Of a DNA stretch of 64,000 nt, positions 7,475-17,374 are shown piece after piece; the first letter of the stretch is position 1, and each line of letters opens with the position of its first letter. This DNA is from Burkholderiales bacterium PBB3. GTDB lineage: Bacteria; Pseudomonadota; Gammaproteobacteria; Burkholderiales; Burkholderiaceae_C. Where the stretch lies: positions 224,667 through 288,666 of the forward strand of contig NKIK01000002.1 of assembly GCA_002256115.1 (NCBI GenBank), in the 5' to 3' direction. The position numbers and the translations under genes are program-made. The notes under the pieces were generated by a model that searched no databases, had not been told where the DNA came from, and was given only the letters and a program-made list of their open reading frames with translations.

Positions 7475-10375
7475 ATGACCGAAACGCGCTCGACATGTCC
7501 TTATTGCGGCGTAGGCTGTGGCGTCATCATCCAAAGCACCGGTACGCAGATCACCGGCGTCAAGGGCGACCCGGACCACCCGGCCAACTTCGGGCGGCTG
7601 TGCTCTAAGGGCAGCACGCTGCACCTGACGGCCAGCGCCCCGGTGACCCTGCAAACCCGCCTGCTGCAACCGCTGCAGCGCCTGCAGCGCGGCGCGGCAC
7701 CGCAGCCCGTGTCCTGGGACACCGCCCTGCAGCACGCTGTTGACAAGTTCGCCCAGGTGATTCGTGACCATGGGCCAGACGCCGTGGGCTTTTATGTGAG
7801 TGGCCAGTTGCTTACCGAAGACTATTACGTCTTCAACAAGCTGGCCAAGGGCCTGATTGGCACCAACAACATCGACACCAATTCGCGCCTATGCATGAGC
7901 AGCGCGGTGGCGGGTTACAAAAAGACGCTGGGTGCCGACGCGCCGCCCAATTGCTACGACGATGTGAAGTTTGCGCAGACGCTTTTCATCGTCGGCTCCA
8001 ACACCGCGTTTGCCCACCCGGTGCTGTTCCGGCGCATTGAGGATGCCAAGCGTGCCAACCCGGCGATGAAGATAGTGGTGGTCGATGTGCGCCGCACAGA
8101 TACAGCTGAGACGGCGGATCTGTTCTTGCAAATTCAGCCTGGCACCGATGTGATGCTGTTCAACGGCATGCTGCATCTGATGCTGTGGGAGGGCTGGATG
8201 GACCGCGCCTTCATCGACGCGCACACCAACGGCTTTGAGGACCTGAAAGCCGCTGTGCGCGACTACACGCCCGATGCCGTGGCCGCCACCTGCGGCATCC
8301 GCAAAGAAGACCTGGTACAGGCCACACGCCTGTTTGCCGGAATCTCTGAGAGCGACACGACGCGCCCCCGCTCCGCCACGTTGAGCCTTTACTGCCAGGG
8401 CCTCAATCAATCCAGCAGTGGCACTGCAAAAAACGCAGCGCTGATCAACTTGCATCTGGCCACCGGCCAGATTGGCAAGCCGGGCGCAGGGCCGTTTTCA
8501 TTGACCGGCCAGCCCAATGCCATGGGCGGGCGCGAAGTGGGGGGACTGGCCAATTTACTCAGTGCCCACCGTGATTTAAGCAACGCTGATCACCGTGCCG
8601 AAGTGGCTGCGTTGTGGGGCATTCCCTCGGTGCCCGACAAGCCCGGAAAAACGGCGGTCGAGATGTTCCAGGCCGCGGCTGATGGCGAAATCAAAGCGCT
8701 GTGGATTGCCTGCACCAATCCGGCGCAAAGCATGCCCGACCAGGCTACTGTGCGCCGCGCGCTGGAGCGCGCTGAGATCGTGGTGGTGCAAGAAGCCTTT
8801 GTCACCACCGCCACCTGCGCCTATGCCGACCTGCTGCTGCCCGCCACCACCTGGGGGGAAAAAGAAGGCACCGCGACCAATAGCGAGCGCCGCATTTCTC
8901 GCGTGCGGGCGGCGGTCGAGCCACCCGGGCCACATGAGAATGGCCCGCGCCACGACTGGGCGATTGCGGTGGACTTTGCCCAGCGCTTGGAAGCCGTTCT
9001 CGCCGTTCGGGCTGAGCCTGTCGAAGCCCTTCGGCAAGCTCAGGGCGAACGGAGTTTGTTCCCTTACCCCACGGCCGAATCCGTGTGGAACGAACACCGC
9101 GAATCCACCCGTGGCCGCGATCTGGATATCACCGGCATGTCCTACGCCTTGCTGGAAACCACACCGCTGCAATGGCCGATGCGTGAGGGCGAAGCCGCTG
9201 GCAAAGTGCGGCTATACGAAGACGGCATCTTCCCCACCGCAGATGGCCGGGCCCGCTTTGCCAATGTGGCCTACAAACCGGTGGCCGAACCGCGTGAGGC
9301 ACGCTACCCGTTTTCACTGACCACCGGCCGCCTGCGCGACCAATGGCATGGCATGAGCCGCACCGGCACGCTGGGTCGCCTGTTTGGCCATGTGCGTGAG
9401 CCTGCACTGCAAATGCACCCACAAGACATGGCACGCAGGCTCTTGAAGGAAGGCGATCTGGTGCACATCACCAGCAAACGTGGTTCCATCCTGGCCCCGG
9501 TGCAAGCCAGCCCTGAAGTCGCCATGAGCCAAGTCTTTATGGCCATGCACTGGGGTGAGGAATTCATCAGCGGCCAAAGCAGCTCCGGGCAGCGCCTGGC
9601 GGGCGTGAATGCGCTCACCACCTCGGCCTATTGCCCGGATTCCAAGCAACCCGAGTTCAAACACGCGGCCGTGAAGGTGCTCAAGGCCGAACTGCCCTGG
9701 ACCTTGCTGGCCATGGCCTGGCTCCCCGCCGACCAGGCCCAGGCAGCGCGCACCGCATTACAGGCCTTGATGCGGGAGTTTGCCTTTGCCAGCTGTGTGC
9801 CCTTTGCCAACGCCGTGGCCATGGACAGCAGCGCGGAGCGCCAAGGCGTGCTCTTTCGCGCTGCGGGCCTGGACGCCGCGCCCGACGAGCTGCTGGCGCA
9901 GATCGAAAGCCTGTTGCAACTCGACCACCCCGAGGTGGTGCGCTATGCCGACAAAAAACGGGGTCAGCGCCGCGCGATGCGCCTGCACCGCGCGGGCGAG
10001 GCTAAAGGTGCGGGTGCCGATGCCACGCTGGAGGGCTTTTTGCTGGCCGGTGACACCAGCGCCCAAAGCTGGATCAGCGCCCTCTTGCAAGACGAGCAGC
10101 CAGCGCAGAGCTATGGTCGTGCCCTGCTGGTACCCGGCAGCAAGCCACCCCTGCCTGTGGTCAACAAAGGCAAGGTGGTGTGCACTTGCTTTAACGTGAC
10201 CGATGTGGCGATTGAAGAAGAATTGCTGCGGTGCACGGGCGGCGCACCCGCGCGGCTGGCAGCCTTGCAAGGCGCGCTGAAATGCGGCACCAACTGCGGC
10301 TCCTGTGTTCCGCAGTTGCAGCGCATGGTGAAAGCCAGCGTGGTTCCCACGCCTGCCTCAATCACGGCTGCATAA
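7475..10375 (+). CDS. nasA: Assimilatory nitrate reductase, catalytic subunit
   Basis: 966 residues from the ATG at 7475, preceded by AGAGGAC. The N-terminus has the [4Fe-4S] motif CPYCGVGCGV, followed by the molybdopterin bis-MGD oxidoreductase domains and molydopterin-dinucleotide-binding domain (about 625-740). The C-terminal BFD-like [2Fe-2S] domain (CTCFNV...CGTNCGSC) marks the NADH-linked assimilatory type. It reduces nitrate to nitrite in the cytoplasm and feeds NirBD. Residues about 510-526 (AVRAEPVEALRQAQGERS) are encoded by a REP palindrome inserted in frame between conserved segments, presumably in a surface loop. Confidence 0.96.
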   Translation: MTETRSTCPYCGVGCGVIIQSTGTQITGVKGDPDHPANFGRLCSKGSTLHLTASAPVTLQTRLLQPLQRLQRGAAPQPVSWDTALQHAVDKFAQVIRDHGPDAVGFYVSGQLLTEDYYVFNKLAKGLIGTNNIDTNSRLCMSSAVAGYKKTLGADAPPNCYDDVKFAQTLFIVGSNTAFAHPVLFRRIEDAKRANPAMKIVVVDVRRTDTAETADLFLQIQPGTDVMLFNGMLHLMLWEGWMDRAFIDAHTNGFEDLKAAVRDYTPDAVAATCGIRKEDLVQATRLFAGISESDTTRPRSATLSLYCQGLNQSSSGTAKNAALINLHLATGQIGKPGAGPFSLTGQPNAMGGREVGGLANLLSAHRDLSNADHRAEVAALWGIPSVPDKPGKTAVEMFQAAADGEIKALWIACTNPAQSMPDQATVRRALERAEIVVVQEAFVTTATCAYADLLLPATTWGEKEGTATNSERRISRVRAAVEPPGPHENGPRHDWAIAVDFAQRLEAVLAVRAEPVEALRQAQGERSLFPYPTAESVWNEHRESTRGRDLDITGMSYALLETTPLQWPMREGEAAGKVRLYEDGIFPTADGRARFANVAYKPVAEPREARYPFSLTTGRLRDQWHGMSRTGTLGRLFGHVREPALQMHPQDMARRLLKEGDLVHITSKRGSILAPVQASPEVAMSQVFMAMHWGEEFISGQSSSGQRLAGVNALTTSAYCPDSKQPEFKHAAVKVLKAELPWTLLAMAWLPADQAQAARTALQALMREFAFASCVPFANAVAMDSSAERQGVLFRAAGLDAAPDELLAQIESLLQLDHPEVVRYADKKRGQRRAMRLHRAGEAKGAGADATLEGFLLAGDTSAQSWISALLQDEQPAQSYGRALLVPGSKPPLPVVNKGKVVCTCFNVTDVAIEEELLRCTGGAPARLAALQGALKCGTNCGSCVPQLQRMVKASVVPTPASITAA
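9003..9052 (+). repeat. REP-like palindrome inserted in frame in nasA
   Basis: Imperfect inverted repeat: CCGTTCGGGCTGAGC on the left and GCTCAGGGCGAACGG on the right, differing at two central stem positions. This GTTCGGGCTGAGCCTGTCGA-type sequence is a well-known REP motif scattered in many proteobacteria. Here the reading frame passes straight through it without a stop. Confidence 0.9.
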
Positions 10376-10418
10376 GCTCATAGCCCCAAGTTATCAAGCC
10401 TCAACGACAATCCCGCGC

Positions 10419-11339
10419 ATGGCTATCGGCAAATACATCAAGGAAATCGGACGCGGCAAAGACGGTGCCCGCGCGCTGACGCGCGAGCAGGCCACCGATT
10501 TGTTTGGCCAGGTGCTGGACGGCACGGTGACCGATCTGGAGATCGGTGCGTTTTGCCTGGCCATGCGCATCAAGGGCGAGACCGCGCAAGAGATGGCCGG
10601 TTTTCTGGACGCCACCTCCAGCCGCCTGCACAAAGTGCCTGCGGGCAATCAGCCGGTCATCGTCATCCCCAGCTACAACGGTGCGCGCAAGTTGCCCCTG
10701 CTCACGCCGCTGCTGGCACTGCTACTGGCGCGCGAAGGGCTGCCCGTGCTGATCCACGGCACAGCCACCGAATCCAGCCGTGTTTTTACGTCAGAAGTGC
10801 TTGCAGAGCTTGGTATTCTTGCGGGAGCAGCTATTGAATCCATAGCAAACGGTAGCGTGGCCTTTGTGCCCACTGCTCTGCTGTGCCCCGGCTTGCAGCG
10901 CCTGCTGGATGTGCGCCGTGTGGTCAATCTGCGCAACCCAGCGCACAGCCTGGTCAAGCTGATGAACCCGGTGGACGGACCCGCGCTGATCGTCAGTAGC
11001 TACACCCACCCCGAGTACGCCATCTCTATGGCCGAGACATTTACGCTGATGCAAAGCCATGCGCTGCTGATACGCGGCACCGAAGGCGAAGCCGTGGCGG
11101 ACCCACGCCGCACGCCCAAAATGCAGGCTTTCATTCAGGGCCAGGCGACCGATCTGCAGGCCTACCAGGCCGGCAGTTTGCCCAGCCTGCCGGAGCTGCC
11201 TGCCGCCATTGATGCCGTCACCACCGCTGCCTATATTCAACAGGTCCTGCGCGGCAGCCTGCCGGTGCCCGCACCGATTGCACAGCAAGTGGCGCACATC
11301 TTGCAATTGACATCACAACTACCCACGTTTGCACTATGA
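10419..11339 (+). CDS. ybiB: YbiB/TrpD2-type DNA-binding protein
   Basis: 306 residues. The fold is that of anthranilate phosphoribosyltransferase-like proteins: helical N-terminal domain (REQATDLFGQVLDGTVTDLEIGAF) and a nucleotide-like core (VIPSYNGARKLPLLTPLLALLLAREG). E. coli YbiB (TrpD2) binds nucleic acid and lacks the transferase activity. In Burkholderiales it commonly sits in the nitrate assimilation operon between nasA and cobA, as here; its role there is not established. The stop overlaps the cobA start by ATGA. Residues about 130-143 come from repeat copy A3, which is in frame. Confidence 0.88.
   Translation: MAIGKYIKEIGRGKDGARALTREQATDLFGQVLDGTVTDLEIGAFCLAMRIKGETAQEMAGFLDATSSRLHKVPAGNQPVIVIPSYNGARKLPLLTPLLALLLAREGLPVLIHGTATESSRVFTSEVLAELGILAGAAIESIANGSVAFVPTALLCPGLQRLLDVRRVVNLRNPAHSLVKLMNPVDGPALIVSSYTHPEYAISMAETFTLMQSHALLIRGTEGEAVADPRRTPKMQAFIQGQATDLQAYQAGSLPSLPELPAAIDAVTTAAYIQQVLRGSLPVPAPIAQQVAHILQLTSQLPTFAL
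10805..10848 (+). repeat. Family-A palindromic element, copy A3 (inside ybiB)
   Basis: GCGGGAGCAGCTATTGAATC then CATAGCAA; the stem GCTAT-N7-ATAGC pairs perfectly although its bases differ from the GCTAC/GTAGC of other copies, a compensatory change. The upstream half of the core is degraded. It is read in frame as part of YbiB (ILAGAAIESIA). Confidence 0.75.
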
Positions 11340-12145
11340 AACACGATTTCTCCTCCCTGCCCAGTAGCGGCCAAGTCACGCTGGTGGGTGCGGGGCCGGG
11401 TGACCCGGAGTTGCTGACGATCAAGGCCCTCAAAGCCATTCAGGCCGCGACGGTGTTGCTGGTGGACGACCTGGTGAACCCCGCCATCGTGGCCCTGGCC
11501 AACCCGCAGGCGCGCGTGGTGCAGGTGGGCAAACGGGGGGGCTGCAAATCCACACCCCAGTCTTTCATTGAACGCCTGATGATCACCGCCGCCCAAGAGG
11601 GCGAGTCCGTGGTGCGCCTCAAAGGCGGCGACCCCTTTATCTTTGGCCGCGGTGGTGAAGAGGTTGAAGGCCTGCAGGCCGCAGGTGTGCGCGTCAGCGT
11701 CATCAACGGCATCACCTCGGGTCTGGCGGCAGTGTCCTCGCTGAACGTGCCGCTCACCCACCGCGAACACGCCCATGGCGTAGTGTTTGTGACCGGCCAC
11801 GCCAAACCCGGCGACACCGGGACCGACTGGACTGCATTGGCCCACACCGCACGCCAAGCCAAGTTGACCCTGGTGATTTACATGGGCGTGAGTGGCGCGG
11901 CCAGCATCCAAGACCAATTGCTCGACGGTCTGGACGGCAGCACGCCGGTAGCGATCATCCAGCATGCCAGCCTGCCCACTCAGCGGCACTGCGTGTGTAC
12001 CCTGGACACCCTGCACGCCACCATCGTGGCCGAGGGCATGGCCAGCCCCAGCGTGATTGTGGTGGGCGATGTGATGCAGGGTCTGTTGGCTGCCGCCTCG
12101 GGCAGTTCAGTCGCCCCAAGCCTGCAGCAGCGCCTGGCACGCTAG
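11336..12145 (+). CDS. cobA: Uroporphyrinogen-III C-methyltransferase (siroheme synthesis)
   Basis: 269 residues, the length of single-domain SUMT enzymes. Motifs: VTLVGAGPGDPELLT at residues 14-28, VVRLKGGDPFIFGRGGEE near 93-110, and VINGITSGLAA. It uses S-adenosylmethionine to make precorrin-2, the precursor of the siroheme that NirB needs. ATGA overlap with ybiB indicates translational coupling. It ends the operon; palindrome B1 follows immediately and probably terminates transcription. Confidence 0.95.
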   Translation: MKHDFSSLPSSGQVTLVGAGPGDPELLTIKALKAIQAATVLLVDDLVNPAIVALANPQARVVQVGKRGGCKSTPQSFIERLMITAAQEGESVVRLKGGDPFIFGRGGEEVEGLQAAGVRVSVINGITSGLAAVSSLNVPLTHREHAHGVVFVTGHAKPGDTGTDWTALAHTARQAKLTLVIYMGVSGAASIQDQLLDGLDGSTPVAIIQHASLPTQRHCVCTLDTLHATIVAEGMASPSVIVVGDVMQGLLAAASGSSVAPSLQQRLAR

Positions 12146-12159
12146 GAGCTTTGGCGGGC

Positions 12160-12250
12160 AGCCTAGACGGCAAAACGTTCTGCTCCGTGTCCCCCGCCCG
12201 CTCTGCGGGCTCCTCCTTTTACCTACGCAAAACGCTCTGCCGCCCAGGCT
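12160..12250. repeat. Family-B palindromic element, copy B1
   Basis: Outer arms AGCCTAGACGGCA (12160-12172) and TGCCGCCCAGGCT (12238-12250) pair at 11 of 13 positions. Inside is the conserved core (TGCTCCGTGTCCCCCGC ... CTCCTCCTTTTACCTACGC) with a central GCCCGC-TCT-GCGGGC hairpin. It lies between convergent cobA and the M16 peptidase gene, the right place for a bidirectional terminator. Confidence 0.85.
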
Positions 12251-12272
12251 TGTGCTCGCGTTAGTGTTTCAC

Positions 12273-15137
12273 TCACTGGACGCTGGGTGCAGCAGGTGCA
12301 ACAGCCTGGTTCGCGGCCGGCACTGCAGCCGGCAATAGCACCATCTGCACATAGTTGTCCTGACGCAAATAGCGCTTAGCCGCAGCCTGCAACAAGGCCG
12401 GTGTCAGTGCCGCTACGTCGCCCTCAAACTCCAGCACTTTGGCCGGGTCAGTACCTTGCAACATCGCGCTTTGCAATACGCCCAGCCAGTAGCTGTTTTC
12501 CCGCAAGGATTGGCGGTGGGACAGCAGCATATTGGCTTTGACCTTGGCCAAATCAGCCGCATCTGGCCCCGCTTGCTGGATTTTTTCTATCTCGCCAAAG
12601 GCTGCCGCAATCACCTTGTCTACGTTATCTGGGCCACAGGGCAAATTCAGCACCAGGTTGTAGTTGGCGTAGGGCACACGCGTCAGGCCACCGCCCAGGC
12701 TTCCGCCATAAATCAGGGTCAATTTTTCGCGCAGTTCGTCGATGATTTTGATGTTGACCACCTCGGTCAAAGCGCGTACCAGCAAAGCCTCTTCGCGTGA
12801 ATAGTCGGCAGCGCCGGTGAACGACACCGACACCAGCGCCTTGGCTTCTGAGCCCAGGCGCACTTCTTTTTTGACCACCCCCGCCACCGGCCGAATGCCC
12901 AAGTCGACAAACTGCGTGACCACATCGGGGGTGGGCAGGCTGGCCAGGTAGGTGGCCAATAGTGGCTTGATGACCTCGGGCGTGAAGCTGCCGACGAAGA
13001 CAAAGGTGAAATCCTTGGCGCTGCTAAAGCGCTCTTCGTAAATAGCCTGCATGCGGCCCAGGTCCAGGCTGGCAAAGTCTTGCGGGCGCGGGGTCAGCCA
13101 CAAGCGCGGATGGTTGTTAAAAATGGTTTGGGCGCGCACATCGTTGAACACGGCCTCGGGCCGGGCCATGGCATTTTGGGCGGCATCTTGCGAGCGGCTG
13201 ATGAAGGATTGGAACAAATCCGCATCGCGCCGCGTCTTGCCAAACTTCAAATGCACGACCTGCAGCATGGCCTCCAAATCGGCCTGGTTGCTTGCGCCGG
13301 TCACGGCATCGGTCAGGGCTTGTGAGCCTGACGTGACGTTAAAGCTCTTGCCCGCCAGCACCTTCTGCAAATCCAGCGGCGACAACTCGCCCAGGCCCAT
13401 AGCCCCGACTACTGTGGCGGCGTAGCCCGCGTTCAGGCGATCTGCTTGGCTATACAAGGACTGGCCACCATAGCGCTGGCCGCCCATGCGGATTTGGTCA
13501 TTCTGAAAGTTGGTGGGTTTGAGGATGACTTTGACCCCATTCGACAATTCCAACTCCATCAGCCCCAACTCGGTGTTCAGCCGCTCGGAGACGATGCTGC
13601 CCGCCTTGGGGGGCGTGGCCATCAATTGCGTGGGCAAGAGTTTTTCGGCCTTTTGCACCACCACCTGCTTTTCTGCCGCGTTCACCGCGCTAAGCAACTG
13701 CACCTCTGTGGGCGGGGTGGAGTCTGCAGACTGCACACCCGCATACACCGCCAGCTTGGCCGAGTCGGCAGGGATGGTTGATTGCGCCAAGGCATTCACA
13801 TCCGCCAGCATGATGCCGGGCAAAAATTCGCTGACATAGGCCAGCTCTGCCGCAATGCCGGGGATGGTTTCTTGCGCCAAAAAGTTGCGGATGTACTCTG
13901 CCGCGTACACCCCCGAATTGGTTTTATCGCGCTCTGCATGGGCCTGGGTCAAACTGCGCAGCATGTTCTTTTTGGCCCGGTCCAGCTCGGCCGCACTAAA
14001 ACCAAACTGCCGCGCCCGCTGGTTTTCTTGCACCAAAGCGTCCATCGCGGGGCCGAGCCCGGCACGGCCCAATAACGCCACCGAGCTGAACATACGAAAG
14101 CCAGTCACCAACGGAGCCACTACACTGCCACCGCCTACAAAGGGCGGGTTGGCCTGTTGGGTTATCTCTTGGGTGCGCTGGCCCAGCATCATGCCAAACA
14201 GGCGCTCCACCGTCTTGCGGCGGTAGTCGCCAACGGTCACAACGACCTGGTCCGGGAACACCGGGTACAAAATTTGCGCCATGTTGTTGGTGGCTTCCTT
14301 GTCGGTCACCACCACGGCCTCAGAGGTGGTGCGCACGGGTATGACGGGGTAGGCCCGCACACGCTCTTGCGCGGGGTTTTTAAGCTGCGCAAAGTGCCCC
14401 TCAATCAGCGCTTGGGCATCTGCGGGCTCAATGTCGCCCACCACCACCACGGCCATCAGGTTGGGGCGGTACCAGTCCGCATAGAAGCGCTTGGCAGCGT
14501 CAAGCTTGAAGGTCTTCAAACTTGCTTCGGTGCCAATGGGCAGGCGCTCTGCGTACTTGGAGCCGCCCAACATCTTGGGCAATAGCACCTTGTTCATGCG
14601 GTCTTGTGCGCCCTTGCCTTGGCGCAGTTCTTCCAGAACAATATTGCGCTCCGGATCAATATCCTCCGCATGGAACGACACCCCCGCAGCCCAGTCTTGC
14701 AGCACCAAGAAGGCCTTTTCCAAGTCTGCACGTTTGTCGGTGGGCACCGGCAGTATGTAAACGGTCTCATTGAAGCTGGTGTAGGCATTCAAATCTGCAC
14801 CAAACTTCAAACCGATGGATTGCAAGTAAGAGACCAGCTCATGTTTTTTGAAGTGGGTGGAGCCGTTAAACGCCATGTGCTCCACAAAGTGGGCCAGGCC
14901 ACGCTGGTCCTCATCTTCTAACACCGAACCCGCCTTGACCACCAGGCGCAGCTCTAGGCGCTTTTGGGGCCGCGTGTTCTTCTGGATGTAGTAGGTCAGG
15001 CCATTGGCCAACTGGCCCTTTTGCACCTGGGGGCCAACGGGAATCGGGTCCGCCAGATTCAGTGCCGCATGCGACAGCGTGCAGGCACCCCAAAAAAGTA
15101 AACTACATCCCAGTTTGACAACACACTGTTTGAACAT
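12273..15137 (-). CDS. M16 family zinc metallopeptidase (pitrilysin-like), secreted
   Basis: 954 residues, two-lobed like pitrilysin/insulinase. The N-terminus (MFKQCVVKLGCSLLFWGACTLSHA) is a signal peptide. The inverted zinc motif HFVEH appears in RGLAHFVEHMAFNGS near residue 83, with the distal glutamate region EDIDPERNIVLEELR. Two M16 domains and two M16C inactive domains span the rest. It probably degrades peptides in the periplasm or outer membrane. It is divergent from the S46 peptidase gene across a 146-bp gap. Confidence 0.93.
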   Translation of the reverse strand: MFKQCVVKLGCSLLFWGACTLSHAALNLADPIPVGPQVQKGQLANGLTYYIQKNTRPQKRLELRLVVKAGSVLEDEDQRGLAHFVEHMAFNGSTHFKKHELVSYLQSIGLKFGADLNAYTSFNETVYILPVPTDKRADLEKAFLVLQDWAAGVSFHAEDIDPERNIVLEELRQGKGAQDRMNKVLLPKMLGGSKYAERLPIGTEASLKTFKLDAAKRFYADWYRPNLMAVVVVGDIEPADAQALIEGHFAQLKNPAQERVRAYPVIPVRTTSEAVVVTDKEATNNMAQILYPVFPDQVVVTVGDYRRKTVERLFGMMLGQRTQEITQQANPPFVGGGSVVAPLVTGFRMFSSVALLGRAGLGPAMDALVQENQRARQFGFSAAELDRAKKNMLRSLTQAHAERDKTNSGVYAAEYIRNFLAQETIPGIAAELAYVSEFLPGIMLADVNALAQSTIPADSAKLAVYAGVQSADSTPPTEVQLLSAVNAAEKQVVVQKAEKLLPTQLMATPPKAGSIVSERLNTELGLMELELSNGVKVILKPTNFQNDQIRMGGQRYGGQSLYSQADRLNAGYAATVVGAMGLGELSPLDLQKVLAGKSFNVTSGSQALTDAVTGASNQADLEAMLQVVHLKFGKTRRDADLFQSFISRSQDAAQNAMARPEAVFNDVRAQTIFNNHPRLWLTPRPQDFASLDLGRMQAIYEERFSSAKDFTFVFVGSFTPEVIKPLLATYLASLPTPDVVTQFVDLGIRPVAGVVKKEVRLGSEAKALVSVSFTGAADYSREEALLVRALTEVVNIKIIDELREKLTLIYGGSLGGGLTRVPYANYNLVLNLPCGPDNVDKVIAAAFGEIEKIQQAGPDAADLAKVKANMLLSHRQSLRENSYWLGVLQSAMLQGTDPAKVLEFEGDVAALTPALLQAAAKRYLRQDNYVQMVLLPAAVPAANQAVAPAAPSVQ

Positions 15138-15283
15138 CGCGATCCCTGAAAATTTGAAGGCGGGCTGAGCTTAGCAGCAGCGCCTGTTGCCCTCTTGTAA
15201 CGCCGGGTTACACCCTCCATCCGCAGGGCCCAAAGCGGTTAAAGTCAGCGCACTCAACAACCTGTCTGAAACGGATATCCCCC

Positions 15284-17344
15284 ATGCGCTTGCACGCAAT
15301 TTCGCTCTCACTTCTCGCGCTGATCGGCGCACCGGCTTTTGCCGACGAAGGTATGTGGACCTTTGACAACCTGCCCCACGAGCAGCTCAAGGCGCGCTAC
15401 AACTTCACCGCCGACAAGGCCTGGGTCAACCATGTGCAACGCGCAGCGGTCAGCTTGGGTGGGTGCTCGGCATCCTTCATTTCCAAAAATGGTTTGGTGA
15501 TGACCAACCACCACTGCATCGCAGGCTGTTTGCAACAAATCTCCAGCCCCGCCAAAAACTATCTGGCCGATGGCTTCCTGGCGCGCAAGCCCGAGCAAGA
15601 GTTGCAATGCCCCACCACCGAAGTGAGCCAGCTGGAGCAGATCACCGATGTGACCGCCACGATGCAAGGCGCGACCAAGGGTCTGGAAGGCGAGGCTTAT
15701 CAGAATGCCCAGAATGCGCTGACTGCCAAGCTGACCTCCGACTGCCAGGGTGACAACAAAGCCACCGTGCGCTGCAGCGTGGTCACGCTGTACCAGGGCG
15801 GTCAATACCACCTGTACCGTTACCACCGTTACTCGGACGTGCGCTTGGTGTGGGCGCCTGAGGATGCCGCCCCCAACTTTGGTGGCGACCCGGACAACTT
15901 CAACTTCCCCCGCTATGGCCTGGATTCGGCCATGCTGCGGGCCTATGAAAACGGCAAGCCTGCCGTGGTGTCCGACTTCTTCCCGTTCAGCGCTGCCGGT
16001 GCCAAGGCCGATGAGCTGGTGTTTACCGCCGGTACACCCGGGCGCACCAACCGCCTGTTGACGGTGTCGCAACTCGAAACCCTGCGCGATGTGGTCAGCA
16101 TCAATTCCATCAAGCGCGGTTACGAGTTCCGTGGTGCGCTCACCCAATTCCGCAAGCTGGGCACCGAGCAAGCGCGCATTGCCTACAACGACCTGTTTTT
16201 CTTGGAAAACGGCATGAAGGTCACGTCTGGCAATTTGGCAGCGCTGCAATCACCCGCGCTGATGGAGCGCAAGCGCGCAGACGAAGCTTCGCTGAAGAAA
16301 TTTGTAGCCACCAACCCCAAGATGAAAGCCGAGATTGGCGACCCCTGGACGGCTATTGCCAAAGCACAAGAACGTATCCGCGAGATTGGGCCCGAATACG
16401 AAGCGATGGAAGGCGGCCGCACCTTCAATACCCGCTACTTTGGCATCGCACGCGCACTGCTGCGTGGTGCCGAAGAGCGTAGCAAACCCGATGCCCAGCG
16501 TCTACCGGAGTTCGCCTCGTCGCGTCAGCCGCTGGCTGAACGTCAACTCTTTTCGCCAGCCCCTATTTATCCTGAGTTCGAGAAGATGAAGCTGGAATTT
16601 TCGCTGACCAAGCTACGCGAATCCCTGGGCACGGATCATCCTTTCGTCAAGCAGGTGTTGGGCAACGAATCCCCAGAACAAATGGCCAAGCGCCTGATCG
16701 ACGGCACCAAGCTGGGTGATATTGCCGTGCGCAAGGCCCTGTGGGCCGGTGACAAGGAAGCCCTGGCCAAGGCAGATGACCCGTTCATCAAGCTGGTCCG
16801 CGACATCGACACCGGCGCGCGTGCCATGCGCAAGCGCTATGAGAGTGAAGTGACGGCGGTGGAGAAGAAAAACGCCGAGCTGATCGCAAAGGCGCGCTTC
16901 GCCCAATTGGGCACCAAGACTTACCCGGATGCCACCGGCACACTGCGCCTGAGCTTTGGTGCAGTCAAGGGTTGGCAAGAGCGTGGCACGCCGGTACCGC
17001 CATTCACCGATTTTGCAGGCGCGTTCAACCGCCACACCGGTGCCGAGCCCTATGCGCTGCCCGCATCGTGGTTGGCGTCCAAAGACAAAATCAACCTAGC
17101 CCAAAACTACAACTTTGTCACCAGCAACGACATCATTGGCGGCAACTCCGGCAGCCCGATGATCAACGCCAAGGGGGAAATTGTGGGCCTGGCGTTTGAC
17201 GGCAATGTGCACTCGCACGGCGGCGGCTTCTGGATGGACTCCACCCTGAACCGTACCGTGGGTGTGACCAGCGGTGGCATTCAGGAAGCACTGAAGTCGA
17301 TCTACAACGCGACCGAGTTGCTGAACGAGATCTCGGGCAAGTAA
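15284..17344 (+). CDS. S46 family serine dipeptidyl-peptidase (DPP7/DPP11 type)
   Basis: 686 residues with a cleavable signal peptide (MRLHAISLSLLALIGAPAFA). The chymotrypsin-like catalytic residues are visible: His in VMTNHHCIAGC near residue 75, Asp in the GGDPDNFNFPRY segment, and Ser in GGNSGSPMINAKGEIVGLAF near residue 625. S46 enzymes remove dipeptides from periplasmic oligopeptides. The neighbouring M16 peptidase suggests a shared periplasmic peptide-breakdown role. Specificity (DPP7 hydrophobic versus DPP11 acidic) cannot be assigned by eye. Confidence 0.94.
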   Translation: MRLHAISLSLLALIGAPAFADEGMWTFDNLPHEQLKARYNFTADKAWVNHVQRAAVSLGGCSASFISKNGLVMTNHHCIAGCLQQISSPAKNYLADGFLARKPEQELQCPTTEVSQLEQITDVTATMQGATKGLEGEAYQNAQNALTAKLTSDCQGDNKATVRCSVVTLYQGGQYHLYRYHRYSDVRLVWAPEDAAPNFGGDPDNFNFPRYGLDSAMLRAYENGKPAVVSDFFPFSAAGAKADELVFTAGTPGRTNRLLTVSQLETLRDVVSINSIKRGYEFRGALTQFRKLGTEQARIAYNDLFFLENGMKVTSGNLAALQSPALMERKRADEASLKKFVATNPKMKAEIGDPWTAIAKAQERIREIGPEYEAMEGGRTFNTRYFGIARALLRGAEERSKPDAQRLPEFASSRQPLAERQLFSPAPIYPEFEKMKLEFSLTKLRESLGTDHPFVKQVLGNESPEQMAKRLIDGTKLGDIAVRKALWAGDKEALAKADDPFIKLVRDIDTGARAMRKRYESEVTAVEKKNAELIAKARFAQLGTKTYPDATGTLRLSFGAVKGWQERGTPVPPFTDFAGAFNRHTGAEPYALPASWLASKDKINLAQNYNFVTSNDIIGGNSGSPMINAKGEIVGLAFDGNVHSHGGGFWMDSTLNRTVGVTSGGIQEALKSIYNATELLNEISGK

Positions 17345-17374
17345 ATCTGCCGCGTTTGAAACTGCCCAGCCCCG

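Noticed and set aside
12160..12250. Family-B copies as insertion sequences
   Set aside because: They are under 110 bp and carry no gene or target duplication; the arms are locus-specific.
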